DNA of 64,000 nucleotides from Pseudocercospora fijiensis CIRAD86 (lineage: Eukaryota; Ascomycota; Dothideomycetes; Mycosphaerellales; Mycosphaerellaceae). The notes under the pieces were generated by a model. It had not been told where the DNA came from and made no database searches. It saw only the letters and a list, made by a program, of their open reading frames with translations. Made by a program: the position numbers and the translations under genes. Below are positions 63,084-64,000 of the stretch, piece by piece. The stretch lies in contig NW_006921532.1 in assembly GCF_000340215.1 (NCBI RefSeq), forward strand, positions 4,353,126 to 4,417,125. The letters run 5' to 3'. Position 1 is the stretch's first letter; the number at the start of each line of letters is the position of its first letter.

Positions 63084-63976
63084 ATGTCAGCTGATTACAG
63101 GCCACTTGTCACCCAATTCCCGTCCGCTCTGGTAGATGATGAAGGTTTCCGACCAGCAGACTTCGCTAGACGACACACGATGAGCAGAAATCCCTATCGA
63201 TACCGCCTTGAAGCTTCAGAATCCACTTTCAGTCTTTACGCCGGCCAGTCCGCTCACTTCCACAGCCATGTCCGAGGGAGCTTGAATGCCTAGACCTTGG
63301 CAAATCCCGGTGGCTTGCAGTAAAGCAGCGACTGGGCAGCTCGTGCCGGACTGATCTGCCAGATACAGATATCTTCCGACGAGAGGCACCGAGACCAAAG
63401 AATGTCACCCATCCTCGGTCCTGCTTTGCTCATGAAATGCCTTTGGACCGTCGCAGCTACGAGCTCCATGAGCGGGAACAAAATGAGCACCTTCTCAAGG
63501 ATCTTTCCGTGGACGCCTTACAAATTACGTAGGGCGCCGACAGTCGTCCAGGACTGAGGAGCTCGCTGTCGCAGATACTTCAGAGGCCAAGTTCTAGCTT
63601 CGGAGCCAGGTGCGGGTCCTGCAGCGTACACCTGGGCACATGAGCAACTCTGCGGTCTTGTCTCCCGCGGAGCGGATGCGGTGCAGACTTCTAGAAAATC
63701 TCACGCCGAGGGAGATATGGCATCGGTCCAATTGACGAGTGTTGATGTGCATGTCGTATGCACGCTCACTTCGAACGGTCTGGACTCAGCCTGGCCGCCA
63801 CGCGCCAAATAAGCTTGCCATTAGGCTCGCTTGGCCTCAGCACTTATCTGGAGAAATATCTGGGGCAGAAACTGCCCCATCGATGTGCCGTATGCAATGT
63901 GCGGTGCCGTGGCTTTTGTTGGGCGTCGTGTGATTTCCAAGCACGCGTTGTCATGCGGCAAATGCGGGTTATCTAG
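63084..63976 (+). CDS. Tentative four-exon gene with Cys-rich C-terminus
   Basis: A proposed model: 63084-63231, 63294-63528, 63575-63777 and 63825-63976 (245 residues). It starts MSADYRPLVTQFPSA; an upstream Met at 62,910 is possible. Frame continuity holds through three short introns (62, 46 and 47 nt), each ending in AG. However, two donors (GTCTTT, GTCTGG) are unusual, so the model is weak. Each exon reads open for 50-78 codons in a host-like codon pattern. The last exon holds a Cys cluster (CAVCNVRCRGFCWASC) that could bind zinc, and the second is charged and helical (LHEREQNEHLLKDL). No domain recognised, no signal peptide. It may continue differently or belong to a larger gene beyond the edge. 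Confidence 0.35.
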
Positions 63977-64000
63977 AGATGGGAAGATGGAGGCTTGCAA

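Noticed and set aside
1..64000. Secondary-metabolite gene cluster, CRISPR array or bacterial operon
   Set aside because: No PKS, NRPS or terpene backbone gene, no spaced direct repeats, and clear eukaryotic gene structure.

Overview
The window is nuclear DNA of a filamentous ascomycete, most likely a Dothideomycete. This rests on several sequence features: split genes with short introns (about 45-75 nt, GTAAGT/GTATGT-type donors, plus one GC-AG intron), housekeeping proteins of clear fungal type (Arg8, Cys3, Sah1, Taf7, Ola1, Gcn20), and transposons riddled with TAG/CTA stops from CpA-to-TpA mutation, the signature of repeat-induced point mutation (RIP). No rRNA, tRNA or CRISPR was seen. The species assignment is inference. 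Layout from left to right: 1-1258 has no supported gene. 1.3-10.5 kb carries a disordered protein (+), an LCLAT/AGPAT-like acyltransferase (-, 3 exons), a bZIP transcription factor (+, 6 exons) and a large two-TM glycoprotein (-). 10,778-16,136 is a complete but dead Ty1/Copia element with matching LTRs, 5-bp target duplication, half-tRNA primer site and purine tract. 16.5-20.4 kb has a small membrane protein (+), a C2H2 regulator (-) and cystathionine gamma-lyase (-). 21.1-21.5 kb holds a 59-bp tandem repeat and a MITE-like inverted repeat. 21.9-25.5 kb carries a fringe/GT31-like and a CAP10/GT90 glycosyltransferase in tandem (+), followed by a small ankyrin protein. 27,108-29,264 is a RIP-killed pogo/Fot1 element with TA duplication. 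29.5-40.2 kb carries an MFS sugar porter of the FucP type, TAF7, an ankyrin protein, a GPI-anchored sorbosone-dehydrogenase-like protein and S-adenosylhomocysteinase; a 1114-aa disordered protein follows. 45,474-48,758 is a RIP-killed Mutator-like element (MULE) with 40-bp perfect inverted termini and a 9-bp target duplication. 49.6-62.6 kb is a housekeeping block: a GCN20-type ABC-F gene broken by an exact 13-bp tandem duplication, OLA1, a VPS9-ankyrin-PX Rab-GEF-like protein, a PAP2 lipid phosphatase and acetylornithine aminotransferase. The right edge has a tentative four-exon Cys-containing gene. Functionally, several genes touch amino-acid and methyl metabolism (CYS3, SAH1, ARG8, GCN20), lipid phosphate metabolism (acyltransferase, PAP2) and the cell surface (GT31-like, GT90, GPI-anchored protein, sugar porter). 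They are not organised as one cluster, and no secondary-metabolite backbone gene was found. The most notable items are the three transposons of three different superfamilies, each with readable boundaries, the frameshift in GCN20, and the glycosyltransferase pair. Exon boundaries were derived by hand from splice signals and reading-frame continuity, and summed exon lengths were checked to be divisible by three.
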